DNA of 64,000 nt from MWBF01 sp040772005 (GCA_040772005.1 JAXGYZ010000013.1:62001-126000); one strand, 5' to 3'. Numbered from the stretch's first letter, positions 44,472 through 53,345 are shown. Numbers and translations: made by a program. Notes: generated from the letters alone by a model not told the origin.

Positions 44472-47400
44472 GTGATTACGCGGGCAGGTCCGCTTGCAGT
44501 GGCCGGGCATCCTGAGCGGGTGGCCGGCTCGACCATGATTGCGAGTCGCCGCCAGTCGAAGGATGTAAGCCCACTACAGAGGGAACCGCATCCTTCGACT
44601 GCCTTCCGCCAAACCGACGGCGGAACTCCTCCGAAAGTGGCACGCCCGCTCCTTCGACTGCGTTCCGGGCAAAAAGACGGCCGGAACTCCGCTCAGGGTG
44701 CTCGGCGCAGGTGGACAGGCGCTGAAGGATGCGGCTTCCCCTGGCCCCTCCTCCTGCTGACCGGGCTGGCCCTCCTGCTGCGGGCTGCAAGGCTCGACTT
44801 CCAGCCGCTCTGGTGGGATGAAGGTTATTCCGTCTGGTTCGCCACCCACTCGTTCGGCCAGATGGCTGCGCTCACCGCACAGGACATCCACCCGCCGCTT
44901 TACTACGCGCTCGTCTCCCTCTGGACCGCGGTGCTGGGCTGGGAGCCGGTTGCATTCCGGCTGTTTTCCGTGTTGGCAGGGACAGTGGCGGTGCCGGTTA
45001 TCTACGCAGCCGGCCGCCGCATGTTCGGCATCCGCGCCGCCTACCTCGCCGCGTTCCTGCTCGCTATTCACCCGTTGCACATTTACTACAGCCAGGAAGT
45101 CCGCATGTACGGGCTGGTCGCGCTGTGGAGCGCGAGCATCCTGGCGGCTGCATGGCAGGTATTCGGTAGTTCAATCCCCGGTCATCCTGAGCGGGGTCCT
45201 CACGAAGTGGGGACGCAGGTGAAGGACCTGCGCGCCTATGCAGCCTACATTCTCCTGACCACGCTCGCGCTCTACACCCAATACTATGCCGTCTTCCTGC
45301 CCATTTCCCTGACGCTCTATGCGGTTTGGCGCTGGCGGAAGGACAGGCGCGTGTTGTTGCGCTGGCTGACCGCGCAGGGGCTTGTTGCGCTGCTCTATCT
45401 GCCGTGGGTCATCTATGCTGCACCGCGGCTGGTGCTCTACGTCAGTCAGAAGGTCGTCGCAGACGCAGATCGACCGCTTGGTCTGCTCGCCTACCTCGCG
45501 CGCCATCTCGCCGCGTTCATCGCCGGGCACCTCGAAGGGCCGCTTGCATCGTTGTGGCCGTACGCGCTGCTGTTGCTCTTGCCGCTCGGCGTCGGGCTGG
45601 CGCTGCGTTTCGTGCGCTTGGAAAGTAACCGGCTAAGAGCGCCTAACGAAACCCTTCCACGCTCCGGCCGGTCTCCTGACCGAGTCGGGGGGCACGGTCG
45701 GAGACCGGCCCCAGCAGAGGTTTTGATAGAGACTCTGAAGCCTCGCCTCCATCCGGGCAATGGCGCCCCGTCGCCTGTCGCGCTCCTGCTCACCGTCCTG
45801 GGGACTGCGCTTCTGCTCGGCTGGCTGATCGGGCTGCGCTATCCCTTCTTCCCGGAGCGGGGCGAGCGGCTGCTGCTGCTGGCGCTGCCGGCGTTCGTGC
45901 TGCTGGCTGCGGCCGCGCTCGAAACTCTGCTGGTGCGCTGGCGCCGCGCCGGCTTCGTGACGCTGGGGCTGGTCGGCGCAGTGGTTGGCGCAAGCCTGTG
46001 GGGCTTCTACAATGTCCCGCGCTATGCGGACGACGACTATCGCCCGCTCATCGCGCGCACCGTCGAGCAGGGGCTGCCCGGCGACACGGTGTTCTCCGTC
46101 TATCCCTGGCAAGTGGGCTACTGGCGCAGCTACACCGCGCACCTATCGGGCGGCAATGCGCCCAACGCGATCCTCAGCCCCGCAGCCGAGTGGGGCGACG
46201 TGGTGGCCGCCAGCCTGAATGACGCACTGGCGCGCGGTCGCGTCTGGTTCCCTGCACACCTGGCGCTGGGCGCCATCCTGGAAACGCAGATCGAGGCGCA
46301 CCTGGCAGACCGCGCCCTTCCGTTCGCCAACGCATGGTACGGTCCCGGCACGCGCCTCAGCGCGTGGGCTGTGGATGCTGGGGAGACGACCGAGCTGTCC
46401 GCGGCGGGCGGGCCGTGGGCGCGCTTCGTCGTGCCTGGCGCAGGTTCACTGGACCTGACCGCTGTCGCAGCCAGCACACAGCCGGTGCCCGCGGCCAACG
46501 CGGTGACGCCGCTCGCGCTGACCTGGGGCGGGGAGGCTCCACGCAACGGTCTTGCGGTGAGCGTCCGGCTGACGGATGATCTGGGCCAGCTCTGGGCGCA
46601 GCACGACTATGAGCCATCCGGCGGCGCGGGGGCCAGCGTTGATCGGCTGGGGCTGCTGATCCCGGCGGGCACGCCGCCGGGCCGCTATCACGTCGAGTTG
46701 AGTGTGCGCCCGAAGGAATCCGATCGCCCGCTGGATGCGTTCGGAGCGGATGGCGTGTCGCTGGGCACTGCGGCCCGCCTGTATGATCTCGAAGTGCTGC
46801 CCGCTGACCGGCCGCTCGGCCCCGAACGCCTGCCCATCGCAACGCGGACCAATGTTGAACTCGGAGACGGCCTGCGCTTCCTCGGTTACTCGCTGGATGC
46901 CGGACCGGTCGTGCCGGGCGAGACGCGCAAGGTCAGCCTATTCTGGTTCGCGCCAGGCCAGCCGTCGGCGGACTATACCGCGTTCGTGCAACTGCTCGGC
47001 CGCGATGGCAGTCTCGCGGCTAATTGGGAGGCTCCGCCCGGTGCCGCCTATCCGACAAGCGCATGGACCCCCGGCACGCTCATCCGCACGCAGGCGTTCT
47101 TCCGCGCGCCCGCTACGCTGGAGGATGGCCGCTATCCGCTGATTGCCGGGCTGTTCAGGGCCGCGGACGGCGCGCGGCTGATGACCGCTGACGGCGCTGA
47201 CCACGTCACGCTCGTACAGGTCACGGTTCTCGGCCGGGCGCACGAGATGGCCGCGCCGCAGCCGCAGTTTCCGGCGGATGTGCAGTTCGGTGACGTCGTG
47301 CGGCTGGCCGGATATGACCTCCCCGCGCAGGATGTCGCACCCGGTGGCAACTTTGACCTGACCCTCCACTGGCAGGCGCTGGCTGCGACCGAGCGGCCCT

Positions 47401-47675
47401 ACAGCGTATTCGTGCACCTGCTGGCCGGCGGGGGGGAGATTCGCGGCTACGGCGACAGCGAGCCGGGCATGGGCGCCTACCCGACGCCCGGCTGGCTGGC
47501 CGGTGAGTACCTGGCCGATACACACACGGTCAACGTGCCGGCCGATGCCGCGGCGGGCGAGTACCGCATCGCCGTGGGGTTCTACGATCCAGGGACAGGG
47601 GCGCGGTTGACGTTGCCAGACGGCGTCGACAGGCTCATCCTGGAACAAATAGTGCGCGTGGGGAGTGAGGAATAG
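44472..47675 (+). CDS. GT39-like membrane glycosyltransferase with repeat-derived inserts
   Basis: A protein of up to 1067 residues. The core begins at PWPLLLLTGLALLLRAARLD with LWWDEGYSVW (catalytic Asp-Glu) and HPLHIYYSQEVRMYGL, as in ArnT/PMT-like GT39 enzymes; about ten membrane helices reach residue 520. The C-terminal half has tandem beta-sandwich domains (SADYTAFVQLLG; RPYSVFVHLLAG). The first 85 residues (44472-44735) look like translated repeat DNA, so the true start is uncertain (GTG 44472, ATG 44535, GTG 44637). Inserts at 45163-45231 and 45636-45760 keep the frame. Uses polyprenyl-phosphate sugar (family knowledge). Stop TAG starts repeat R6. Confidence 0.8.
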   Translation: MITRAGPLAVAGHPERVAGSTMIASRRQSKDVSPLQREPHPSTAFRQTDGGTPPKVARPLLRLRSGQKDGRNSAQGARRRWTGAEGCGFPWPLLLLTGLALLLRAARLDFQPLWWDEGYSVWFATHSFGQMAALTAQDIHPPLYYALVSLWTAVLGWEPVAFRLFSVLAGTVAVPVIYAAGRRMFGIRAAYLAAFLLAIHPLHIYYSQEVRMYGLVALWSASILAAAWQVFGSSIPGHPERGPHEVGTQVKDLRAYAAYILLTTLALYTQYYAVFLPISLTLYAVWRWRKDRRVLLRWLTAQGLVALLYLPWVIYAAPRLVLYVSQKVVADADRPLGLLAYLARHLAAFIAGHLEGPLASLWPYALLLLLPLGVGLALRFVRLESNRLRAPNETLPRSGRSPDRVGGHGRRPAPAEVLIETLKPRLHPGNGAPSPVALLLTVLGTALLLGWLIGLRYPFFPERGERLLLLALPAFVLLAAAALETLLVRWRRAGFVTLGLVGAVVGASLWGFYNVPRYADDDYRPLIARTVEQGLPGDTVFSVYPWQVGYWRSYTAHLSGGNAPNAILSPAAEWGDVVAASLNDALARGRVWFPAHLALGAILETQIEAHLADRALPFANAWYGPGTRLSAWAVDAGETTELSAAGGPWARFVVPGAGSLDLTAVAASTQPVPAANAVTPLALTWGGEAPRNGLAVSVRLTDDLGQLWAQHDYEPSGGAGASVDRLGLLIPAGTPPGRYHVELSVRPKESDRPLDAFGADGVSLGTAARLYDLEVLPADRPLGPERLPIATRTNVELGDGLRFLGYSLDAGPVVPGETRKVSLFWFAPGQPSADYTAFVQLLGRDGSLAANWEAPPGAAYPTSAWTPGTLIRTQAFFRAPATLEDGRYPLIAGLFRAADGARLMTADGADHVTLVQVTVLGRAHEMAAPQPQFPADVQFGDVVRLAGYDLPAQDVAPGGNFDLTLHWQALAATERPYSVFVHLLAGGGEIRGYGDSEPGMGAYPTPGWLAGEYLADTHTVNVPADAAAGEYRIAVGFYDPGTGARLTLPDGVDRLILEQIVRVGSEE
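44505..44735. repeat. CATCCTGAGCGG/GAAGGATG repeat cluster at gene start
   Basis: CATCCTGAGCGG at 44510, TCGAAGGATG at 44557, CATCCTTCGACTGCCTTCCG at 44590 and GAAGGATGCGG at 44726 form an imperfect palindrome. It provides the improbable N-terminus of the glycosyltransferase frame. Confidence 0.6.
45163..45231. repeat. In-frame repeat insert 1 in glycosyltransferase
   Basis: TCATCCTGAGCGGGGTCC..GGTGAAGGACCTGCG inside the gene adds hydrophilic residues (PGHPERGPHEVGTQVKD) between two membrane helices. CATCCTGAGCGG is shared with 44510. Confidence 0.55.
45636..45760. repeat. In-frame repeat insert 2 in glycosyltransferase
   Basis: Stem GGCCGGTCTCC (45666-45676) with 45700-45710, then CTGAAGCCTCGCCTCCAT, close to the right arm of R3. 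It codes a basic linker between helices. Confidence 0.65.
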
Positions 47676-47784
47676 AACGCTGATCAACGCTGATGGTCAT
47701 GATGGACGCTGATAGTTTTGAGATGATTACGAAACAGAACTATCAGCGTGTATCAGTTGCATCAGCGTTGATCAGCGTTCTATT
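47671..47784. repeat. Family R6 palindrome, 24-bp perfect ends
   Basis: 47671-47694 and 47761-47784 are perfect complements of 24 bp, with an inner GACGCTGATAGTT../..CTATCAGCGT stem. The left end contains the glycosyltransferase TAG (47673-47675), the right end the rlmN TAG (47780-47782). Confidence 0.9.
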
Positions 47785-49018
47785 TTTCAATCCTCCGGCG
47801 CAACTGCCCGCAGCCGGCGTCGATGTCGATGCCCCGGCGCATACGGACGGTGGCAGGAATGCCGCTGCGTTCGAGGATGGCCTGGAACTCAGCGGCCGCC
47901 TCCGGCGTGGAGGGCTGGTAAGGTGACTCGGCCACCGGGTTGAGCGGGATGAGGTTAACATGGCACATCACCCCGCCGGTCGGACTGCGCAGCGGCCTGA
48001 GCAGCGCAGCCAGCTCGCGGGCCAACTCCGGCAGGTCATTGATGCCGCTCATCAGCGCATATTCGAACGTGACGCGGCGGTTGGTCTGCGAAATGTAATC
48101 GCGGATCGCAGCCATCAACTCACGAATCGGGTAGCGGTGGTTCACAGGTAGCAGTTGCGAGCGGAGCGCATCGTTCGGCGCATGGAGGCTGACCGCCAGG
48201 TTGACCTGAAGATCCTCCTCCGCCATCCGGCGGATGCCCTGGGGCAGGCCGACGGTGGACACAGTGATGTGCCGCGCGCCGAGGCCGAACGCCTGCGGGT
48301 CCGTGATGGTGCGAAGCGCCCGCCACGTCCGGTCGTAGTTCGCCAGCGGTTCGCCCATGCCCATCACGACGATATTCGTTAGTCGGGTTTCATCCGCGGG
48401 TGCGGGCTGACGGCGGTCTTCTTCGGGGAACTCGGGCGAACTGACCCCCAATGAGCCGAGCGACATGAACGAACTGAGGGCCGCGGCGGGCGAGGTTGGC
48501 CGGCCGGCCGATGCCGGCGGTAGGGGGTTAACCTTTTCAGCGGTCTCATCCGGGCGATTGTGCTTCGCACCGCGCGCCAGGTAGCGCGCAGCATACAGCA
48601 CCTGCGCGACAATCTCGCCGGCCGTCAGGTTGCGCGCCAGCCCGGCCTGCCCGGTTGCGCAGAATACGCACCCCATTGCACAGCCCGCCTGCGTGCTGAT
48701 GCACACCGTCCGTCGCTGGTCATAACGCATTAACACCGTCTCGATGGTCAATCCATCGGGCAGGCGGAACAGCCATTTCGTCGTGTGCCGGTCGGCCGAC
48801 CGCTGCTCGTAGACGACTTCCAGCGGGTCGATGCGCGTCTCCGCAGCCAGCCGGTCGCGCAACGCAGTGGGCACGTTCGTCATCTGCGCCGGGTCATCCG
48901 CCAGCTTGCGGTAGACCCACTCCCACACCTGCCGCGCGCGGTACGCCGGCTCCTCCCAACCTGCTAGAAGGTCGTTCAACTGCGCCTGTGTCAGGTCCAG
49001 TAACTGCACTTTGCTCAT
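47780..49018 (-). CDS. rlmN: 23S rRNA/tRNA adenine-C2 methyltransferase with a 60-residue insert
   Basis: A 412-residue radical SAM methyltransferase. CAMGCVFCATG gives the cluster cysteines (C113, C117, C120); VVMGMGEPLANYD, GIRRMAEEDLQVNLAVSLHAP and the C-terminal Cys region (GCGQLRRR) are standard RlmN. It methylates A2503 of 23S rRNA and A37 of tRNAs. Normal length is about 345-370; residues about 150-211 (48386-48568) are an extra Pro/Ser-rich stretch just before the G-E-P motif. ATG at 49018. Confidence 0.93.
   Translation of the reverse strand: MSKVQLLDLTQAQLNDLLAGWEEPAYRARQVWEWVYRKLADDPAQMTNVPTALRDRLAAETRIDPLEVVYEQRSADRHTTKWLFRLPDGLTIETVLMRYDQRRTVCISTQAGCAMGCVFCATGQAGLARNLTAGEIVAQVLYAARYLARGAKHNRPDETAEKVNPLPPASAGRPTSPAAALSSFMSLGSLGVSSPEFPEEDRRQPAPADETRLTNIVVMGMGEPLANYDRTWRALRTITDPQAFGLGARHITVSTVGLPQGIRRMAEEDLQVNLAVSLHAPNDALRSQLLPVNHRYPIRELMAAIRDYISQTNRRVTFEYALMSGINDLPELARELAALLRPLRSPTGGVMCHVNLIPLNPVAESPYQPSTPEAAAEFQAILERSGIPATVRMRRGIDIDAGCGQLRRRIEK
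48386..48568. repeat. Insert inside rlmN
   Basis: About 183 bp (61 codons, frame kept) absent from usual RlmN, containing TTGGCCGGCCGGCCGATGCC and TTTCATCCGC/TCTCATCCGG words at both ends. No second copy is seen in the window, so its repeat nature is inferred. Confidence 0.5.
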
Positions 49019-49104
49019 GGCTGTAGGATATCATGCATGTCAAATCGCCGCCAGCTTGTTGATGGAAACGGAATGCCAGTATCTATCGGCCGTTGAGGCG
49101 TTAT

Positions 49105-49112
49105 GCTATAAT
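49105..49112 (+). promoter_or_regulatory. Extended -10, predicts leaderless DUF6883 mRNA
   Basis: TGC-TATAAT ends 6 bp before the ATG at 49119, so transcription should start at or next to the start codon. Confidence 0.55.
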
Positions 49113-49118
49113 CCCAAC

Positions 49119-49469
49119 ATGCCTGATTTGTTGCCAAACGCAGCGAATGCCGTGATTGACCCGCGGAAACTTCGGGACTACGTCCTGAGCTTCGAGCATG
49201 ACACGGGGCGATACAAAGCCGCGTTCTTTGCGCAGATGGGATATTCGGCCGACGACTGGAGCCGGCTGGAGCGGGATATCCGCGAACAGCATCTTGTCCA
49301 GCCTGCCGAACCGGGGCAGCCCCCGTCATTTGGCCGCAAGTATGTTATTACGGCAGCATTGCAGGGGCCGCACGGACCGGCGCGGCAGGTGACAAGCGTC
49401 TGGATCATCCGGCCAAGCCGCGAGGAGGCCGAATTGGTGACGATCGAGCCGGCGGCACGCAAGGGGTAA
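49119..49469 (+). CDS. DUF6883 protein
   Basis: A 116-residue protein: AVIDPRKLRDYVLSFEHDTGRYKAAFFAQMGYSADDW, shown here by its pieces at residues 9-45, matches DUF6883 as I recall it; the C-terminus VTSVWIIRPSREEAELVTI is a beta unit. No ribosome site, and the -10 lies 6 bp upstream, so it is probably leaderless. It precedes DUF4926 by 6 bp, a pairing that recurs in bacteria and may be a toxin-antitoxin-like or immunity unit (inference). Confidence 0.75.
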   Translation: MPDLLPNAANAVIDPRKLRDYVLSFEHDTGRYKAAFFAQMGYSADDWSRLERDIREQHLVQPAEPGQPPSFGRKYVITAALQGPHGPARQVTSVWIIRPSREEAELVTIEPAARKG

Positions 49470-49475
49470 ACGGAT

Positions 49476-49721
49476 ATGGATGATAAACTGAATCTACTCG
49501 AGACGGTAGTTGCGGTGACGAACTTCCCAGAGCATAGGGTGCTGGCAGGTGATGTAGGCGCGGTGGTAGAGCTCTACAACGCGCCATCGTTGGCTTACGA
49601 AGTTGAGTTCGTCAACCCGGATGGCTCGACGCGCGCATTGCTGACGCTGGCCCCTGCGCAGGTGCGTCGATTGTCTGCGGCAGACATACTGACGACCAGG
49701 CAGGCTGCGCTGGCGGCGTGA
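49476..49721 (+). CDS. DUF4926 protein
   Basis: An 81-residue protein. LNLLETVVAVTNFPEHRVLAGDVGAVVELYN and YEVEFVNPDGST make an SH3-like small barrel typical of DUF4926. It follows DUF6883 by 6 bp. Function unknown. Confidence 0.8.
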   Translation: MDDKLNLLETVVAVTNFPEHRVLAGDVGAVVELYNAPSLAYEVEFVNPDGSTRALLTLAPAQVRRLSAADILTTRQAALAA

Positions 49722-49750
49722 ACGTGCGGTCGGAAGCAGAGTTGATGCTG

Positions 49751-50290
49751 CTATGCCAGCCCCTGCAGCCGTAAGCCCTCCACGATCTCTGGATGGCGGC
49801 ACCATACGCCGTCCATATACACCTGCGCATCCCACGGGTAGATGACGAATGCATCTGTCACCAGCGCGGCCAGGTCGGGCGGGGGAGCGGCCCACGAATG
49901 GGCGACGAGGCTGGCGGTGATGACGTGCGCGGCCCCGCGCTCGCGCACCCTGCCGGCTACCAGGGCCAACGTCTCCCCGCTGTCGACCATCTCGTCCACG
50001 ACCACGACCCGCTGCCCCGCGACCCCGGCAGGCACGTCCACACGCCAGACCGGATGGTCGAACGTGACCCGATCATCCACGCGACGCGTTATGCGGACCG
50101 GGTAAAGCTCCCGCCGCAGGCTGCACGCGACCGCAGTCGCGGGGAACAATCCGGCCCGCGCAATGCCGACGATGATGTCCGGCGTATGGGCGGCGATGCG
50201 CTCGGCCAGCGCGGCGGCCAACTCCCCGAATTCCACCCATGTGATTTTGTGGACTCCGGCGCGGTGCGCGTAATCGTAGCTGCGCGTCAC
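49751..50290 (-). CDS. Phosphoribosyltransferase
   Basis: A 179-residue type I PRTase. VVVVDEMVDSGETLAL is the PRPP-binding motif; IVGIARAGLFPATAVA is the pyrophosphate loop region. The specific base is unclear; hypoxanthine/xanthine-type or unknown. I chose GTG at 50290 because it overlaps the reductase TGA (GTGA) and has GAGG 7 bp upstream. Confidence 0.85.
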   Translation of the reverse strand: MTRSYDYAHRAGVHKITWVEFGELAAALAERIAAHTPDIIVGIARAGLFPATAVACSLRRELYPVRITRRVDDRVTFDHPVWRVDVPAGVAGQRVVVVDEMVDSGETLALVAGRVRERGAAHVITASLVAHSWAAPPPDLAALVTDAFVIYPWDAQVYMDGVWCRHPEIVEGLRLQGLA

Positions 50291-50955
50291 CGGACGACCT
50301 CGTAGCGGAGCCACACGATGCCGTCGCGCACCTCCTCCGCCGCCAGCAGCTTGAGCGGCGTGACCCCATCCGGCCCCGCCAGATCGGGCGCGCGGAAGGC
50401 GGAGCGCGGCGAGACGCCGCCGACCAGCGCCGGATGGATGAGCAGGCTGACCTCGTCTACCAGCCCCGCGCGGAGCAGGTGACCGTTGAGCGTGCCGCCG
50501 CTGTCCACGCGTACAACTTTCACGTCGTAGCGGTCGTTCAGTTCTTCGAGCGCAATGCGGTAATCCACGTGGTCATCGCCTGCGACGATGGCGTCGATGT
50601 GGCGGCGGTTGAGGTATTCCAGGTATTCCTTCGGCGTCGAGCGGGAGACGAGTACCACTGCACCCTTCCAGTAGGGCAACTGCAGCCAGTGATGCCAGGT
50701 GCGGATGCGCCCGCGGCTGTCCGGCACGGCCAGGATCGCACGCGGGTCGTCCTCTGCAATGGCTGGCGGCTCGCATGCATCCTCCCCTTCCGGCGCGATT
50801 TCTTCCTCCGCCATGAGGAGCGTATCGCTGCCTGACAGAGTGCAGTCTTCGCGCCAGCGGCCGGCCAGCTCATAGAACAGGCCGACATCGGGCATGAACC
50901 AGTCGATACGTCCATCCGCGCTGACCGCATTGTGCACGATGACCCGTGGCAACAT
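50287..50955 (-). CDS. RibD C-terminal-like reductase (DHFR fold)
   Basis: A 222-residue protein. RVIVHNAVSADGRIDWF and VRVDSGGTLNGHLLRAGLVDEVSLLIHP (in pieces) are RibD_C hallmarks. It lacks the deaminase domain of full RibD, so it may be a 2,5-diamino-6-ribosylamino-pyrimidinone reductase or another NADPH reductase. GGAGG precedes the ATG. Coupled to the PRTase. Confidence 0.88.
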   Translation of the reverse strand: MLPRVIVHNAVSADGRIDWFMPDVGLFYELAGRWREDCTLSGSDTLLMAEEEIAPEGEDACEPPAIAEDDPRAILAVPDSRGRIRTWHHWLQLPYWKGAVVLVSRSTPKEYLEYLNRRHIDAIVAGDDHVDYRIALEELNDRYDVKVVRVDSGGTLNGHLLRAGLVDEVSLLIHPALVGGVSPRSAFRAPDLAGPDGVTPLKLLAAEEVRDGIVWLRYEVVR

Positions 50956-50996
50956 GGCTGACCTCCTGAAGGCGCATGCAAGGATGCAAAAGATAT

Positions 50997-52340
50997 CTAT
51001 CTGCCCGGCGGGCCGAACCCCCGCGCGGCCTCATCCAGCACCAGCACCCAGTCGGGCCGGTGGCCGGGCGGCGAGAACGTGACGCCTGCCCCTGCCGGAT
51101 ATGTGCCCGCATGGTGCGTTTGCCCTGAGATCGGGTCGTACCACCAGGCGATGACCTCGGGGCCGTTGAGTTTGCTCAAGTCCACCGTGACTGGCAGGGG
51201 CCGGGGCAGGTACACCAGCGCGTAGCTGCCTTCCGCATCGCGCGTGGCCCGAACATGGTCGCCCCGCTCGCCCGCCGGCGACAGGAGCAACGATTGGTCC
51301 GGCACCCGTGATAGATACGGGCGGGAGAGCACCAGGTTGCGCAGATGCGCCACTTGCGCCGCGCCGGGCCGGTCAAGGGCTTCGAGCCAGCTCCGGTCCG
51401 CGCGGTTGATGAGCGGGTAGCGCGTGCCGCCGAACTGCCAGACGGCATGATGGCCGTAGGTCACGCCGCAGCCGCCCGCAAAGACCGAGCGGTAGAGCTG
51501 CTTGCGGACGTCGTGGTCGCGGAAGTAGCCGTTGGCCGGGTCCCACGCAGGCCACGGATTGACAGGGTGGTCCTCGTAGTTCGGCTCGCCGTCGAGCACG
51601 GGCTTGACCGGTGTCCGCGCGTAGTCCGCCGCAAGCATGTCCCACGCGGGTGCGTCGCGGCCGTTGCCGTGACCGGACTGCATCATGTTCACGTCGAGCC
51701 AGGGTGCATCGTGCAGCCACTCCGCGGACGAATGACCGCCCATCGGATGATAGGTCATCAGAGCGGGGCCGCCCGTGCCCGCGCGAATCCCCTCGGCCAT
51801 GCTGTGCCAGACCGGGCGATAGTCCGTGTCGTTGTGCTCGGCAGGCCGGTCGCCGCCCAGCACCCAGAGGACGTTGGTGCGGTCGCGGTATCGTTCGCCC
51901 AACCAGCGGCCATAGTCGCGCGCGGTCTTCGCTTCGAAGATGCACGGCCCGGTGCCCCAGATGGGCGTCACCTTGTCGCCCCAGGTCGGCAGCAGGCCGA
52001 TGTAAAGGCCGTGGGCCGCGGCCAGGTCGATGTAGTCGTCCACGAGCCGGAAGTAGGCCGCGTTGGGCCGTCGCGGATCGAGGTCATCGAGGGGCAGGTC
52101 GCCGTACGCGTTCGGCTCGGTCAGCCCGGCGAACTCGGCCAGCACGACGGCCTGGATCACCGTGAAGCGCTTCGCGGCCCGGTCGGCGAAGTAGAGCGCG
52201 GCTTCCTCCCGCCGTAGCCGGTGGAACAGCTCCCACGCGGTGTCGGCCAGCCAGAAAAAGGGCGCGCCCGTCTCAGTGACGAGGTAGCGCCCGTTCTCGC
52301 TGACCCGGATGCGGGGGAGGGCAGCTGATGGATCTCTCAT
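50997..52340 (-). CDS. DUF4038 glycoside hydrolase (apiosidase-like, GH140 type)
   Basis: A 447-residue (beta/alpha)8 protein. RYLVTETGAPFFWLADTAW, NVLWVLGGDRP (acid Asp), TYHPMGGHSS, VLDGEPNYE (Glu) and the C-terminal beta domain VIAWWYDPISGQ are typical. GH140 members release apiose from rhamnogalacturonan II; specificity here is unproved. No signal peptide. It is 16 bp past the aldo/keto reductase. Confidence 0.88.
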   Translation of the reverse strand: MRDPSAALPRIRVSENGRYLVTETGAPFFWLADTAWELFHRLRREEAALYFADRAAKRFTVIQAVVLAEFAGLTEPNAYGDLPLDDLDPRRPNAAYFRLVDDYIDLAAAHGLYIGLLPTWGDKVTPIWGTGPCIFEAKTARDYGRWLGERYRDRTNVLWVLGGDRPAEHNDTDYRPVWHSMAEGIRAGTGGPALMTYHPMGGHSSAEWLHDAPWLDVNMMQSGHGNGRDAPAWDMLAADYARTPVKPVLDGEPNYEDHPVNPWPAWDPANGYFRDHDVRKQLYRSVFAGGCGVTYGHHAVWQFGGTRYPLINRADRSWLEALDRPGAAQVAHLRNLVLSRPYLSRVPDQSLLLSPAGERGDHVRATRDAEGSYALVYLPRPLPVTVDLSKLNGPEVIAWWYDPISGQTHHAGTYPAGAGVTFSPPGHRPDWVLVLDEAARGFGPPGR

Positions 52341-52355
52341 GACTGCGCCTGCCGA

Positions 52356-53345
52356 CTATACCAGGATCGCGTCAATCTGTGCCAGTTCGTCTGCGCTGAA
52401 TGCGAGGTTCGCGAGGGAGGCGACGCACTCCTCGATCTGGCTGACCTTGCTCGCGCCGATAAGCGCGGAGGTCATGCCCGCGTGCCGCAGCACCCATGCC
52501 AGTGCGAGCTGCGTCAGCGATTGGCCGCGCGCCTGCGCAATCTCGTTGAGCCGGCGCACCTTCGCCAGCTTGTCGTCGGTGAGCTGCTCGGGCTTCAGGA
52601 AGCCGTGGGGCTTGGCAGCACGTGAATCCGCCGGAATCCCCTGGAGGTACCTGCCGGTCAACAGGCCCTGGGCGAGCGGCGAAAACACGATGCACCCGAT
52701 GCCTTCGGCGGCCAGCACGTCGAGCAGCTCGGGCTCGATCCACCGGTTGAACATGCTGTACACGGGCTGGTGGATGAGGCAGGGCGTGCCCAGGTCGCGC
52801 AGGATGGCTGCGGCGCGACGGGTCTGCTCCGGGTTGTAGGACGAGATGCCCGCGTAGAGCGCGCGGCCGCTCCGCACGGCATAGTCGAGCGCCAGCATGG
52901 TTTCTTCGAGCGGGGTGTTCGGATCGGGCCGGTGGCTGTAGAAGATATCGACGTAGGCCAGCCCCATGCGCTTGAGGCTCTGGTCGAGGCTGGCGATGAG
53001 ATACTTGCGTGAGCCCCACTCGCCGTACGGCCCCGGCCACATGCGGTAGCCCGCCTTCGATGAGATGATCAGTTCATCCCGATAGGCGGCCAGATCTTGG
53101 CTGAGGATCCTGCCGAAGTTCTCTTCTGCCGAGCCGGGCGGCGGGCCATAGTTGTTCGCCAGGTCGAAGTGGGTGATGCCGAGGTCGAAGGCCCGGCGAA
53201 TCATCGCGCGGGCGTTCTCCAGTGTGTCCACGCCGCCGAAATTGTGCCACAGGCCGAGGGAAATGGCGGGCAGCAGCAGGCCGCTGCGCCCCGTCCGCCG
53301 ATACTGCATCGTGTCGTACCGCTCCGCTGCGGGGAGATAGGCCAT
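52356..53345 (-). CDS. Aldo/keto reductase (YghZ-like)
   Basis: A 329-residue AKR. FDLANNYGPPPGSAEENFG gives the catalytic Tyr, SKAGYRMWPGPYGEWGSRKY the Lys, and FYSHRPDPNTPLEET the His; the Gly-rich WGSRKYL stretch is typical of L-glyceraldehyde-3-phosphate reductases. AGGAA precedes the ATG at 53345. Same strand as DUF4038 and deoC. Confidence 0.9.
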   Translation of the reverse strand: MAYLPAAERYDTMQYRRTGRSGLLLPAISLGLWHNFGGVDTLENARAMIRRAFDLGITHFDLANNYGPPPGSAEENFGRILSQDLAAYRDELIISSKAGYRMWPGPYGEWGSRKYLIASLDQSLKRMGLAYVDIFYSHRPDPNTPLEETMLALDYAVRSGRALYAGISSYNPEQTRRAAAILRDLGTPCLIHQPVYSMFNRWIEPELLDVLAAEGIGCIVFSPLAQGLLTGRYLQGIPADSRAAKPHGFLKPEQLTDDKLAKVRRLNEIAQARGQSLTQLALAWVLRHAGMTSALIGASKVSQIEECVASLANLAFSADELAQIDAILV

